Below, piece by piece: positions 27,704 to 36,784 of a DNA stretch of 64,000 nucleotides; position 1 is the stretch's first letter, and every line of letters begins with the position of its first letter. A program made the position numbers and the translations under genes. Below the pieces are notes generated by a model. That model saw nothing but the letters and a program-made list of their open reading frames with translations. It was not told the DNA's origin and made no database searches. Origin of the DNA: Prescottella equi (GTDB taxonomy: Bacteria > Actinomycetota > Actinomycetes > Mycobacteriales > Mycobacteriaceae); NCBI RefSeq assembly GCF_002094305.1, contig NZ_LWTX01000010.1, forward strand, positions 100,594-164,593, in the 5' to 3' direction.

Positions 27704-28480
27704 TCAATCGCCGGCGAGGGCGTCGCGCAGATACGCCAGGTCGTCCGCGATTCCGTCCGCCGGCGTCTCGAGGACGACGGGGGCGCCGGCGGCGGACACC
27801 ACCGCGGTGAGCATCGCGGGGTCGATCAGGCCGGTCGTGAGGTTGGCGTGCCGATCGCGCGCGGAGTCGAACTCGTCACGGGAGTTGTTCAGATGCACGA
27901 GGTCGATCCGGCCGGTGATCGCCTTGACCCGTTCGACGATGCCGAGCAATTCCTCGCCGCCCGCCCACGCGTGACACGTGTCGAGGCAGAACCCGGCGTC
28001 GAACTCGCCGATCGCGTCCCACAGGCGCGCGATCGCGTCCAGATGGCGGGCCATCGCGAAATCGCCGCCCGCGGTGTTCTCCACCAGGATCGGCACCGGG
28101 AAGCCGCCCTTGTCCTGCTGCCGTTCGAAGAGCTTGCGCCAGTTCGCGATTCCGGCGGCCGGATCCTCGCCGTCGCGCACGTGACCGCCGTGCACGACCA
28201 GTCCCACCGCGCCGATCTCGGCGGCCGCGGCGGCCTGGTCCGCCACGGCCTTGCGGGACGGCATGCGCAGTCGATTGTTGAGGCTCGCGACGTTGATGAC
28301 GTACGACGAGTGCACGACGACGTCGATGGGGCTGGCCAGGATCCGGTCGGTCTGCGGGTGCCGCTCCGGCTTGTCCCACTTCTGGGGGTCGGTGAGGAAC
28401 AACTGGACGATGTCGGCACCGAGACGCTCGCCGGCCCCGATGGGGTCGGCGTCCTGCCGGACATGGGCTCCGATCCGCAT
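27704..28480 (-). CDS. nfo: Deoxyribonuclease IV (AP endonuclease, endonuclease IV)
   Basis: A 258-residue TIM-barrel AP endonuclease. Zinc-ligand motifs are seen in order: VVHSSYVINVAS, GLVVHGGH, LVENTAGG (Glu), FCLDTCHAWAGG (Asp and His) and VHLNNSRDEF. It cleaves DNA 5' of abasic sites in base-excision repair. ATG 28480 begins MRIGAHVRQ, the normal N-terminus of the family. It is divergent from the SDR gene with a 115-base gap. Confidence 0.94.
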   Translation of the reverse strand: MRIGAHVRQDADPIGAGERLGADIVQLFLTDPQKWDKPERHPQTDRILASPIDVVVHSSYVINVASLNNRLRMPSRKAVADQAAAAAEIGAVGLVVHGGHVRDGEDPAAGIANWRKLFERQQDKGGFPVPILVENTAGGDFAMARHLDAIARLWDAIGEFDAGFCLDTCHAWAGGEELLGIVERVKAITGRIDLVHLNNSRDEFDSARDRHANLTTGLIDPAMLTAVVSAAGAPVVLETPADGIADDLAYLRDALAGD

Positions 28481-28595
28481 GACGTCGAGCGTAGCGGTGG
28501 AGCGGTCCCGATCAACGGGAAACGCGACCCGACGGCCGTCCGTTCCTGGTTGTGTGTCGGTCGGCACATCGAATACTGCGGGAGATTGAAACCAC

Positions 28596-29357
28596 ATGGG
28601 CAAGCTGGACGGAAAGGTCGCACTCATCACGGGTGCCGGTCAGGGAGTCGGTCAGGGCGTCGCGTTCGCGCTCGCGAAGGAGGGCGCGCGGATCGCGGTG
28701 TCGGGCCGGACCGAGTCCAAGCTGATCGAGACGTGCGAGCAGATCGCGGCGTTCGGCGGGATCGCCGAGCCGGTGGTCGCGGACGTCTCGGACGCCGACG
28801 ACATCGCGCGTTCGGTCGAGACGACCACCGCGCTGTTCGGGGGCGTCGACATCCTGGTCAACAACGCGAGCCTCAACCCCCTGGGGCCGATCAACGAACT
28901 GAAGGCGGACATTCTCGAACGCGCCTACACGTCGGGTCCGATCGCGGCCCTGCGCACGATGCAGGCCTGCTACCCGTCCATGAAGGAGCGTGGCGGCGGT
29001 GCGATCGTGAACATGGTGTCGTCCGTCGCGGTCCGCTGGGACGCGAGCGGGTACGGCGGGTACGCATCGGTGAAGGAAGCGGTGCGGTCCCTCACCCGCG
29101 CGGCGGCGTGCGAATGGGGTGTCGACAACATCCGGGTCAATGCGGTTGCTCCGCACGCCATGTCGCCGGGCTTGCAGCGTTGGGCCGACGCGCGCCCGGA
29201 GGAGGCCGCGGCATTCGTCGCGAGCATCCCGATGCGCCGCATCGGTGACCCCGAGACCGATATCGGTAACGCGGTGGCGTTCCTCGTCGGCCCGGATTCG
29301 GCCTACCTGACGGGTGCGACCATCCCGCTCGACGGCGGCCAGGCCCGCTGGTCGTGA
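28596..29357 (+). CDS. Short-chain dehydrogenase/reductase
   Basis: A 253-residue classical SDR. The cofactor motif is TGAGQGVGQG. NNAS, the catalytic Ser in NMVSS, YASVK (Tyr and Lys) and the C-terminal LTGATIPLDGG are present. SGRTESK after beta-2 has an Arg that suggests NADP(H). The substrate is unknown. Its stop overlaps the following EthD-domain gene by four bases (GTGA), so the two act together. Confidence 0.9.
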   Translation: MGKLDGKVALITGAGQGVGQGVAFALAKEGARIAVSGRTESKLIETCEQIAAFGGIAEPVVADVSDADDIARSVETTTALFGGVDILVNNASLNPLGPINELKADILERAYTSGPIAALRTMQACYPSMKERGGGAIVNMVSSVAVRWDASGYGGYASVKEAVRSLTRAAACEWGVDNIRVNAVAPHAMSPGLQRWADARPEEAAAFVASIPMRRIGDPETDIGNAVAFLVGPDSAYLTGATIPLDGGQARWS

Positions 29358-29935
29358 CCTCGGTCAAGCGGGCGTTCGCGTTCGCCGACGTACTCGGTGC
29401 CGTCGACGTCGGTGGCCACTCGGCCGTCGACGTCCACCGTCCCGGCATCTTCCGCGCCAATTCGGTTGCACCGCAGTCGGACGACGTGGCGCTGCGGACC
29501 GTCGTGTGGTCGTGGGGCGATGCCGCGGTCGACGTCGGTGTCGAACCGGATGCGGTCTTGACGCTCGCCGAGTCGGTCCGCTGGGACCGCCGCGACGCCG
29601 GTGCAACCGCGGCCGGTGCGATCAAACAGGTGTGTTTCGTCGCGCGCCGCGCCGACGTTCCGCGCGCCGAGTTCGAGCGGCGCTACGCCGCGCACGCCGA
29701 CATCGCGCGGGTGCATCATCCCGCGGTCAGCAGGTACGTGCAGAACCTCGTCGTGGAAGCCCACGGCGCCGGCGCGATCGAGGCGATCTCGGAACTGTGG
29801 TTCGACACCGTCGACGACTACCGCCAGCACTACTACGCCGGGCCCGGCAGCCCCGACGTCGTGCGAACGGACGTCGTGGACTATCTGGACTTCACCAGGG
29901 GTTTCAACGTGATGATGGAGCCCCGGCGCCGGTAA
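29354..29935 (+). CDS. EthD-domain protein
   Basis: A 193-residue protein. Residues about 90-190 form an EthD-type ferredoxin-like domain (VCFVARRADVPRAEFERRYAAHAD, then HHPAVSRYVQNLVVEA and ELWFDTVDDYRQHYYAG). EthD-type proteins are small dimeric barrels linked to oxidative catabolism or polyketide chemistry. The first 90 residues look like a degenerate second copy of the fold. Coupling to the SDR gene by a GTGA overlap suggests a shared degradative pathway with an unknown substrate. Confidence 0.78.
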   Translation: MTSVKRAFAFADVLGAVDVGGHSAVDVHRPGIFRANSVAPQSDDVALRTVVWSWGDAAVDVGVEPDAVLTLAESVRWDRRDAGATAAGAIKQVCFVARRADVPRAEFERRYAAHADIARVHHPAVSRYVQNLVVEAHGAGAIEAISELWFDTVDDYRQHYYAGPGSPDVVRTDVVDYLDFTRGFNVMMEPRRR

Positions 29936-30006
29936 CTCGAACCGCCCCCGGCGCCTCCCGGTGCGTGTGATGATGGGAATCTCACGCGCATCGGGAGGAC
30001 CCCGTC

Positions 30007-32391
30007 ATGGCTGCGGATTTCACGGGCACGGGTTTCACGGGCAAGGACTTCACCGGCAAGGTCTCGGTCGACATCCGGGACTCGACGCCGGACTGGGCGC
30101 CGTTCGCCGAGCCCCGTGCGCCCGAAGGCGCACCCAACGTCCTGTACCTGGTGTGGGACGACACCGGCATCGGGACGTGGGACCTGTACGGCGGTCTGGT
30201 CGAGATGCCCAACCTCAGGCGCATCGCGGATCGCGGTGTGCTGCTGAGCCAGTTCCACACGACCGCCCTGTGTTCGCCGACCCGGGCTGCGCTGCTGACC
30301 GGCCGGAACCCGACGTCGGTGGGCATGGCGACCGTCGAGGAGTTCACCGACGGATTCACCAACGCGAGCGGCCGGATCCCCGCCGACTGCGCGCTGATGT
30401 CCGAGGTGCTCGGTGAACGCGGCTGGAACACCTACGCGGTCGGCAAATGGCACCTCACGCCGCTCGAGGAATCCAATCTTGCTGCGACGAAGCGTAATTG
30501 GCCGCTTTCGCGGGGTTTCGAGCGCTTCTACGGATTCCTCGGCGGCGAGGCCGACCAGTGGTACCCCAACCTGATCTACGACAACCATCCGGTGGAGCCG
30601 CCGTACACGCCGGAGGACGGGTACCACCTGTCGAAGGATCTGGCGGACAAGTCGATCGAGTTCATCCGCGACTCCAAAGTGATCGCACCTGACAAACCGT
30701 GGTTCATGTACCTGTGTCCGGGCTGCGGCCACGCGCCGCACCACGTGTCCCGGGAATGGGCCGACCGTTACGCGGGACGGTTCGACATGGGGTACGAGAA
30801 GTACCGCGAGATCGTCCTGCAGAACCAGAAGGACCTCGGGCTGGTCCCGGCCGACACCGAGTTGTCTCCGATGAACCCCTACGCCGACGAGGTGAGCGCC
30901 GACGGGCTGCCGTGGCCTCCGCTCGACACCGTGCGTCCGTGGGACTCGACGAGCGACGACGAGAAGCGGCTGTTCTGCCGGATGGCGGAGGTGTTCGCCG
31001 GCTTCCAGAGCTACACCGACGCGCAGATCGGCAGGGTTCTCGACTACCTGGAGGAATCGGGCCAGCTCGACAACACGATCGTGGTGCTGCTCTCCGACAA
31101 CGGTGCCAGCGGCGAGGGCGGACCCAACGGTTCGGTCAACGAGTACAAGTTCTTCAACGGCTACCCCGACGAGGTGGAGGACGGGCTCGCGAAGATCGAC
31201 GAACTCGGCGGGCCCGAGACGTACAACCACTACTGCCTGGGCTGGGCGATGGCGTTCAACACCCCGTACAAGCTGTTCAAACGGTACGCATCGCACGAGG
31301 GCGGGATCGCGGACCCGTGCCTGATCTCGTGGCCGGCCGGTATCGCCGCGCGAGGCGAGGTCCGCGACCGCTACGTGAACGTCTGCGACATCACCCCCAC
31401 CGTCTACGAACTGCTCGGCATCGACCCGCCGCTGCTGGTCGGCGGCGTCCCTCAGCGTCCCCTCGAGGGAGTGAGTTTCCGCCCGATCCTCGACGATCCC
31501 GACGCGGCCACCGGTAAGACGACCCAGTTCTACTCGATGCTCGGCACCCGCGGGATCTGGCACGACGGTTGGTTCGCGAACACCGTCCACCCGGCCGCGC
31601 CGTCGAACTGGTCGCACTTCGACGACGACCGCTGGGAGTTGTTCCACATCGAGCGCGACCGCAGCCAGGTCCACGACCTCGCCGCCGCACGTCCCGACAA
31701 ACTCGACAAGATGCGGGCGCTGTGGTTCGCGGAGGCCGACAAGTACGGCGGTCTACCGCTCAACGACCTGGACATCCTGTCGGCGTTCCTGCGCTACCGG
31801 CCCTATCTCACGGGGGAGCGGGCGTCGTTCGTGTATTACCCGGATGCCGCGGTGGTGGGCCCGGGGGCCGCGCTCGAGATGCGGGGCAGGTCCTTCTCGC
31901 TGCTGGCGGAGGTGACCGTCGAGTCGGCCGACGACGTCGAGGGCGTGCTGTTCGCGCACGGCGGCCGGCTGGGCGGGCACACGCTCTTCGTGCAGGACGG
32001 CCGACTCACGTACGTCTACAACTTCCTCGGTGAGGAGGAGCAGGTCGTCGTATCGACCGAGAACGTCGCCGCCGGCTCCCACGTCCTCGGGGTGCGGTTC
32101 GAGCGCACCGGCGTCGGTGACGACGGGTTCACGCCGCTCGGAGACGTGACCCTGCACATCGACGACCGGGCGGTGGGATCGCGCTCCGGGGTTCGCATGC
32201 AGCCGGCGATGTTCTCGGGTGTCGGCGAGGGCATCCGGATCGGACGCGACCCCGGTCAGTCGGTGTCCGCGGCGTATCGCGCCCCGTTCCGGTTCCGCGG
32301 CGGAACCATCGCGAAGGTCGTCGCCGACGTGTCCGGCGAGCCCTATCTCGACATCGAGCGTGAGATCGCGCGGGCCTTCTCGCACGACTGA
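30007..32391 (+). CDS. Arylsulfatase (AtsD-like, formylglycine-dependent)
   Basis: A 794-residue type I sulfatase. The formylglycine motif is CSPTRAALLTGR with C89 as the modified residue. Metal-binding VWDDTG lies at 49-54, GKWHL and the SDNGASGEGG segment supply further active-site residues. The C-terminal third (from about 600) is a beta-sandwich with a lectin-like look (RSFSLLAEVTVES, then VLFAHGGRLGG and VTLHIDDRAVG). There is no signal peptide, as in mycobacterial AtsD. It would release sulfate from organic sulfate esters; the substrate is unknown. Start ATG 30007 has GGGAGGA upstream. Two consecutive hairpins follow. Confidence 0.93.
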   Translation: MAADFTGTGFTGKDFTGKVSVDIRDSTPDWAPFAEPRAPEGAPNVLYLVWDDTGIGTWDLYGGLVEMPNLRRIADRGVLLSQFHTTALCSPTRAALLTGRNPTSVGMATVEEFTDGFTNASGRIPADCALMSEVLGERGWNTYAVGKWHLTPLEESNLAATKRNWPLSRGFERFYGFLGGEADQWYPNLIYDNHPVEPPYTPEDGYHLSKDLADKSIEFIRDSKVIAPDKPWFMYLCPGCGHAPHHVSREWADRYAGRFDMGYEKYREIVLQNQKDLGLVPADTELSPMNPYADEVSADGLPWPPLDTVRPWDSTSDDEKRLFCRMAEVFAGFQSYTDAQIGRVLDYLEESGQLDNTIVVLLSDNGASGEGGPNGSVNEYKFFNGYPDEVEDGLAKIDELGGPETYNHYCLGWAMAFNTPYKLFKRYASHEGGIADPCLISWPAGIAARGEVRDRYVNVCDITPTVYELLGIDPPLLVGGVPQRPLEGVSFRPILDDPDAATGKTTQFYSMLGTRGIWHDGWFANTVHPAAPSNWSHFDDDRWELFHIERDRSQVHDLAAARPDKLDKMRALWFAEADKYGGLPLNDLDILSAFLRYRPYLTGERASFVYYPDAAVVGPGAALEMRGRSFSLLAEVTVESADDVEGVLFAHGGRLGGHTLFVQDGRLTYVYNFLGEEEQVVVSTENVAAGSHVLGVRFERTGVGDDGFTPLGDVTLHIDDRAVGSRSGVRMQPAMFSGVGEGIRIGRDPGQSVSAAYRAPFRFRGGTIAKVVADVSGEPYLDIEREIARAFSHD

Positions 32392-32403
32392 GGGCTGCGC
32401 CCT

Positions 32404-32460
32404 GTGCGCCTTTCTGGTGGGGCCGGCTACCAGAAAGGCGCACGGGCGGCGAAGCCGCCC
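32404..32460 (+). terminator. Tandem hairpins after the sulfatase gene
   Basis: GTGCGCCTTTCTGGT pairs perfectly with ACCAGAAAGGCGCAC (10-base loop, 32404-32443). It is followed at once by GGGCGGC-GAA-GCCGCCC (32444-32460). This is a double terminator, or a stabilising 3' structure, ahead of the ABC transporter genes. Confidence 0.75.
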
Positions 32461-32516
32461 AAGATCAGGGAAGACCCCGATGGTTTCTGTCGTGTCCACG
32501 GGTGAGGATGGTGGGC

Positions 32517-33275
32517 ATGCCAACCGAAACCGAGATGCCCACCGAAACCACAGTGGCCGCCCGCGCGGTCAACCTGACGAAGGTCTACGGGTCGGGGGAC
32601 ACCCAGGTCCACGCGCTCGCGGGCGTGTCCGCGGAGTTCGCGCGGGGGGAGTTCACCGCCATCATGGGGCCGTCCGGCTCCGGTAAGTCGACGCTCATGC
32701 ACTGCCTCGCCGGTCTCGACGCCGCGTCGTCGGGTGCGGTGCTGATCGGTGCCACGGATCTGACCACGCTCTCGGACAAGCAGATGACGCAGCTGCGCCG
32801 CGACCGGATCGGGTTCGTGTTCCAGGCGTTCAACCTGGTGCCGACGCTCACGGCACTGGAGAACATCACGCTGCCGCTGGACATCGCCGGCCGGAAGGCC
32901 GACCAGCAGTGGCTCGACACCGTGGTCGATCGGTTGGGTCTGCGCGACCGCCTCGACCATCGCCCCGGTGAACTGTCGGGCGGTCAGCAGCAGCGAGTCG
33001 CGTGCGCGCGGGCGCTCGCCGGGCAGCCGGAGATCATCTTCGGTGACGAGCCGACCGGCAATCTCGATTCGCGTTCGTCCGGGGAGGTGCTCTCGATCCT
33101 GCGAGCGGCGGTCGACGAGTTCCACCAGACCGTCGTGATCGTCACGCACGATCCGCGGGCCGCGAGCTTCGCCGACCGCGTGGTGTTCCTGGCCGACGGG
33201 CAGATCGTCGACGAGTTGCGCGAGCCGACCGCGGAGTCGGTGCTCGACCGCATGAAGAACCTCGAGACGGTCTGA
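32517..33275 (+). CDS. ABC transporter ATP-binding protein (MacB/LolD type)
   Basis: A 252-residue ATPase. Walker A is GPSGSGKST, the Q-loop is FVFQAFNLVPTLTALENI, the signature LSGGQQQR, Walker B IIFGDEPTGNLD, and the H-loop VIVTHDP. The sequence matches the MacB/LolD/FtsE-like branch that works with FtsX-type permeases as mechanotransmission systems rather than classical transporters. ATG 32517 is chosen with GAGG nine bases upstream. The permease gene starts five bases after its stop. Confidence 0.94.
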   Translation: MPTETEMPTETTVAARAVNLTKVYGSGDTQVHALAGVSAEFARGEFTAIMGPSGSGKSTLMHCLAGLDAASSGAVLIGATDLTTLSDKQMTQLRRDRIGFVFQAFNLVPTLTALENITLPLDIAGRKADQQWLDTVVDRLGLRDRLDHRPGELSGGQQQRVACARALAGQPEIIFGDEPTGNLDSRSSGEVLSILRAAVDEFHQTVVIVTHDPRAASFADRVVFLADGQIVDELREPTAESVLDRMKNLETV

Positions 33276-33279
33276 CGCC

Positions 33280-35805
33280 ATGGCCGTGACCAATTCACCG
33301 ATGCGCAAGGTGTCGTTGCGCAACCTCGCCGCCCACAAGGTGCGGCTCGTCCTGACCGTGCTGTCGGTCGTGCTCGGCACCGCGTTCGTCGCCGGCTCGT
33401 TCGTGTTCACCGACACGCTGCAGAAGACGTTCGACAGCATCTTCGACGGCACCGCGCAGGGCGTCGACGTGCGGGTCAGTGCCGTCGAACAAGGTTCGAG
33501 CGGCGTCCCGATCGCGGACGTCGACGTCCTCCGCAACATCGACGGCGTGCGGGCCGTCGCGCCGTCGGTGGGCGGACAGGTGGTCGTCCTCGACTCGGCC
33601 GGAAAGCCGATGCAGAACGGCGGTGCCCCGAGCATCGGGGCGTCGTACCTCCCCCCGGAGCAGACGCTCGGCGAGCCGACGAAGTTCGTTGCCGGCACGC
33701 CGCCCGAGCAGGCCGGTCAGATCGCGCTCAACGAGAGCGCCGCTACCCGCGCCGGTCTCGACGTCGGCTCGGACACCCGGGTGCTGACGATGCGCGGCTG
33801 GAGCGATGTCACCGTCGCCGGCATCTACGCACCGGAGACCGACACCGGCGGATACGTCGGCGCGCTGTTCACCGATCCGCAGGCCCGTGAGCTGTTCACC
33901 GACGGCAGCCACGTCGGCTACATCGACGTCGCCGGCACCGGGGCGTCGCAGGACGAGCTTCGCGACCGGATCGCGGCGGCCCTGCCCGACACCAAGGTGC
34001 AGACCGGCGCCGAGGTGAAGCAGGAGACCAAGGACGAGATCGGCGAGGCCCTCAGCTTCGTCAACTACTTCCTGCTGGCGTTCGGTGCGATCGCGCTGCT
34101 GGTGGGCACGTTCATCATCTACAACACGTTCTCGATGATCGTGGCGCAGCGGCTGCGCGAGTTGGCGCTGCTGCGTGCGATCGGTGCCAGCCGCAAGCAG
34201 GTCGGTCGCTCGGTGGTGTTCGAGGCGCTCGTCGTCGGAGCTATCGGCAGTGCACTGGGCCTGGCGGCCGGCGTCGGCCTCGCGTACGGCCTGCGCAGCC
34301 TGCTCAATGCCTTCGACCTGGGCCTGCCCGAGGGGTCGCTGCAGGTCGCGCCGCGCACGATCGTCGTCGCGCTCGTGCTCGGCATCGTCGTCACGGTCGT
34401 CAGCGCCTACGCGCCGGCCCGCCGCGCGGCGAAGGTGCCTCCGGTCGCGGCGATGCGCGAGGAGTTCGCGTCCACCGGCGACACGCTGAAGGTCCGCACG
34501 CTGATCGGTGCGATCGCGGCGGTGCTGGGTGTGCTCGCCCTCGTCGTCGGCGCGCAGTCCACCGGTGGTGGTGCCGCGGCGATCGTCGGACTGGGCGCCC
34601 TCGCACTCGTCCTCGCGGTGCTGCTCGCGGCACCGGCGCTGTCCCGCCCGATCGTCGGCGGGCTCGGCGCGATCTTCGCGAAGCCGTTCGGCCCGGTGGG
34701 GCGTCTGGCCCGCACCAACGCGGTCCGCAACCCGAAGCGCACCGCCGCGACCGCGTTCGCGCTCACCCTCGGCCTGATGCTGGTGTCGGTGATCGGTGTG
34801 TTCGGCGCGTCGGCCAAGTCGAGCGTGAACTCGCTCGTCGACAAGGGCGTCGAGGCGGACTTCGTGCTCACCGGGCCGCAGGGCATCGGGGTGCCGGCGG
34901 GCGCGGCCGGTGCCGCCGGCCGCGTGAACGGTGTGGCCGAGGCCGTCTCGCTGCACGGGGTGGCCGCGAAGATCGACGACGAGGACGTCTTCGGCACCGC
35001 GCTCAGTGGGCCCCCGGACGGCGTGCTCGACTACACGATGAAGGAAGGCTCCGCCTCTGTCCGTGGCACCGACATGATGGTCAGCGAAAGCGAGGCCACC
35101 GACAACGGCTGGAAGCTGGGTACGCCCGTCACCCTCACCGATCGTGACGGAGAACAGACGACCGTCACGGTGACCGGCATCTACGAGGACAACCAGCTTC
35201 TGGGTCCGTGGATGGTGTCGGACGAGGTCTATCAGGCGATGACGCCGACGAACATGCGGGCCGAATGGGCCGTGCTGATCAAGGCGACCCCGGGCGCGGA
35301 CCTGACCGCGATGGCCACCGACCTCGCCACCGCGACGGACCCGTTCGTCGTCGTGCAGGTCCAGGACCGGGAGCAGTTCAAGGGCGCGCAGGGCCAGCAG
35401 ATCGACATGCTGCTCTCGGTGCTCTACGGGCTGCTGGCGTTGGCCGTCGTCATCGCGATCCTGGGCATCGTGAACACCCTCGCGCTGTCGGTGGTCGAAC
35501 GCCGCCGGGAGATCGGCATGCTCCGCGCAGTCGGAATGCAGCGCGCCCAGGTGCGCCGCACGATCTACCTCGAATCGGTGCTCATCGCGGTGTTCGGTGC
35601 GCTGGTGGGCGTGCTGCTCGGTGTCGTGTTCGGCTGGGGCTTCGTACGCACTCTCGCCGACCAGGGGCTCGATCAGATCTCGGTGCCGTGGGGGCAGGTG
35701 CTGGCGATGCTGATCGGCTCGGGTGTCGTGGGTGTGCTGGCCGCGCTGTGGCCGGCGTCCCGCGCCGCGCGGACGAAGCCGTTGGAGGCGATCTCCGACA
35801 TGTAG
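33280..35805 (+). CDS. FtsX/MacB-type ABC transporter permease
   Basis: An 841-residue membrane protein with duplicated FtsX-like units. One N-terminal helix (VRLVLTVLSVVLGTAFVAGSF) precedes an extracytoplasmic domain (about 40-240). Then come three helices, with the FtsX signature ELALLRAIGASRKQVGRSV, further central helices, a second extracytoplasmic domain (about 505-700), and three final helices with REIGMLRAVGMQRAQVRR. This is the layout of actinobacterial permeases that use ATP to move or release envelope substrates. It pairs with the ATPase directly upstream. It ends just before a terminator hairpin. Confidence 0.94.
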   Translation: MAVTNSPMRKVSLRNLAAHKVRLVLTVLSVVLGTAFVAGSFVFTDTLQKTFDSIFDGTAQGVDVRVSAVEQGSSGVPIADVDVLRNIDGVRAVAPSVGGQVVVLDSAGKPMQNGGAPSIGASYLPPEQTLGEPTKFVAGTPPEQAGQIALNESAATRAGLDVGSDTRVLTMRGWSDVTVAGIYAPETDTGGYVGALFTDPQARELFTDGSHVGYIDVAGTGASQDELRDRIAAALPDTKVQTGAEVKQETKDEIGEALSFVNYFLLAFGAIALLVGTFIIYNTFSMIVAQRLRELALLRAIGASRKQVGRSVVFEALVVGAIGSALGLAAGVGLAYGLRSLLNAFDLGLPEGSLQVAPRTIVVALVLGIVVTVVSAYAPARRAAKVPPVAAMREEFASTGDTLKVRTLIGAIAAVLGVLALVVGAQSTGGGAAAIVGLGALALVLAVLLAAPALSRPIVGGLGAIFAKPFGPVGRLARTNAVRNPKRTAATAFALTLGLMLVSVIGVFGASAKSSVNSLVDKGVEADFVLTGPQGIGVPAGAAGAAGRVNGVAEAVSLHGVAAKIDDEDVFGTALSGPPDGVLDYTMKEGSASVRGTDMMVSESEATDNGWKLGTPVTLTDRDGEQTTVTVTGIYEDNQLLGPWMVSDEVYQAMTPTNMRAEWAVLIKATPGADLTAMATDLATATDPFVVVQVQDREQFKGAQGQQIDMLLSVLYGLLALAVVIAILGIVNTLALSVVERRREIGMLRAVGMQRAQVRRTIYLESVLIAVFGALVGVLLGVVFGWGFVRTLADQGLDQISVPWGQVLAMLIGSGVVGVLAALWPASRAARTKPLEAISDM

Positions 35806-35832
35806 GCGGTCGTGCTCCGGCAGGAACAGCAG

Positions 35833-35872
35833 ACGGTACCTTCGCGGCCTCGGCGGCGAAGGTACCGTTTTC
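35833..35872 (+). terminator. Intrinsic terminator with T-tract
   Basis: ACGGTACCTTCGC pairs perfectly with GCGAAGGTACCGT (10-base loop) and is followed by TTTTC. It terminates the ABC operon but lies only three bases before the start codon of the next gene. Confidence 0.85.
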
Positions 35873-35874
35873 GC

Positions 35875-36318
35875 GTGAGCAACCTGCAGGAGATCGGTGA
35901 CCGCGACGGCTGGCGATGCTGGCTGTGCGACGAACCGGTCGACCCCGACATGTCCGTCAACGATCCGCGCGGCCCGAGCGTCGACGGCGTCGCGACCGCG
36001 AAGAAGAGCAAGGCCAAAGCGGTCCAGGAGCGCCTCGCGCACCGGGCGTGCAACACCAGGAAGGGGGCGGTCAAGCCCGTCGTGCCGTGGCCCGACCACC
36101 TCTTCGTCGTCGACCCCGCGCCGATCGTCGGCGTCGTGGAACAGTTGGGCCGCAAGGGTGGTCGGGTCGCGGTGGCCCGCTGCCCCGGCGAGTCGGACGC
36201 CGAGGCTGCCGGCGAATGGTTGGTGGACCGGCTGTCCCGGTTCGCCCCGGATCTCGCTGTCACCACCCGCATCGACGCGGGTGGCGGCGGGTACCTGCTG
36301 GTGCTCGAGACTCGCTGA
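35875..36318 (+). CDS. Small HNH-type zinc-motif protein, function unknown
   Basis: A 147-residue protein. The N-terminal half looks like an HNH fold: DGWRCWLCDEPV (CxxC), PSVDGV, and LAHRACNTRKG (HxxCN). The middle Asp-His pair typical of HNH nucleases is replaced (SVDG in place of a DH pair), so nuclease activity is uncertain. The second half (GGRVAVARCPGESDAEAAGEWLVDRL, then GGGYLLVLETR) is a small alpha/beta piece. GTG 35875 follows the terminator hairpin by only a few bases and has no Shine-Dalgarno; GTG 35812 would put the hairpin inside the gene. The 3' end overlaps the convergent protease gene by 59 bases. Confidence 0.65.
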   Translation: MSNLQEIGDRDGWRCWLCDEPVDPDMSVNDPRGPSVDGVATAKKSKAKAVQERLAHRACNTRKGAVKPVVPWPDHLFVVDPAPIVGVVEQLGRKGGRVAVARCPGESDAEAAGEWLVDRLSRFAPDLAVTTRIDAGGGGYLLVLETR

Positions 36319-36784
36319 CCGCGCCGGGGCCGGTCCGGGCAGCTGCGGTCACTTCCGCTGAGACGGCGCCGACCGTGACCTCCACGGCTCGCCGGACAGC
36401 CGCGGAGAGATGAACCCCGAACCCCACGTCGTCACTCGACGTCGCGTACACGATCACCCGTTTCGGTGCGGTACCGAGCACCCGCGCGAGGGCGAGCGCG
36501 GCCGCGACGTCGACGCCGTGAGTGTCCAGCGGGCCGGGGGTGTCGTCGAGGGTCCACCGGCGCACCCGGCCCGGGGGGAGCAGTGCGGGCACGACGAGAT
36601 CGACGACGATCGCCAACCGCGCCCCGGCCCAGACGTCGAGCAGGTCGGCGGTGTCCGTGACGGTCGTGACGGGGATCGTGACCGGAATCCGTGCGCGCAG
36701 TGCCCGCGCCACAGCGGGACCGAAGCCGTCGTCCCGCCGGTACTCGTTGCCGAGCCCGACGACGACACCGCCCGGCCCGGTCAC
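36260..36784 (-). CDS. Hydrogenase maturation protease
   Basis: A 174-residue protein of the HycI/HybD/HoxM endopeptidase family. GLGNEYRRDDGFGPA is the conserved N-terminal motif holding a nickel-sensing acidic residue, and IVVDLVVP gives the second acidic position. TSSDDVGFGVHL corresponds to the region that normally carries the His ligand. These proteases clip the C-terminus of the [NiFe] large subunit after nickel insertion. GTG 36784 overlaps the large-subunit stop (GTGA), which fixes the start and shows coupling. The C-terminal 25 residues are basic and extend past the usual family end. Confidence 0.88.
   Translation of the reverse strand: MTGPGGVVVGLGNEYRRDDGFGPAVARALRARIPVTIPVTTVTDTADLLDVWAGARLAIVVDLVVPALLPPGRVRRWTLDDTPGPLDTHGVDVAAALALARVLGTAPKRVIVYATSSDDVGFGVHLSAAVRRAVEVTVGAVSAEVTAAARTGPGAVSESRAPAGTRRHPRRCGW

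Noticed and set aside
33295..36099. A 934-codon open frame opposite the FtsX-type permease
   Set aside because: It mirrors a clear membrane-protein gene and encodes His/Asp/Arg-rich sequence with no domain.
35875..36318. The small HNH-like gene as a hydrogenase accessory gene
   Set aside because: It is convergent to the hydrogenase operon and overlaps only its 3' end; nothing in the sequence links it to nickel or iron-sulfur chemistry.
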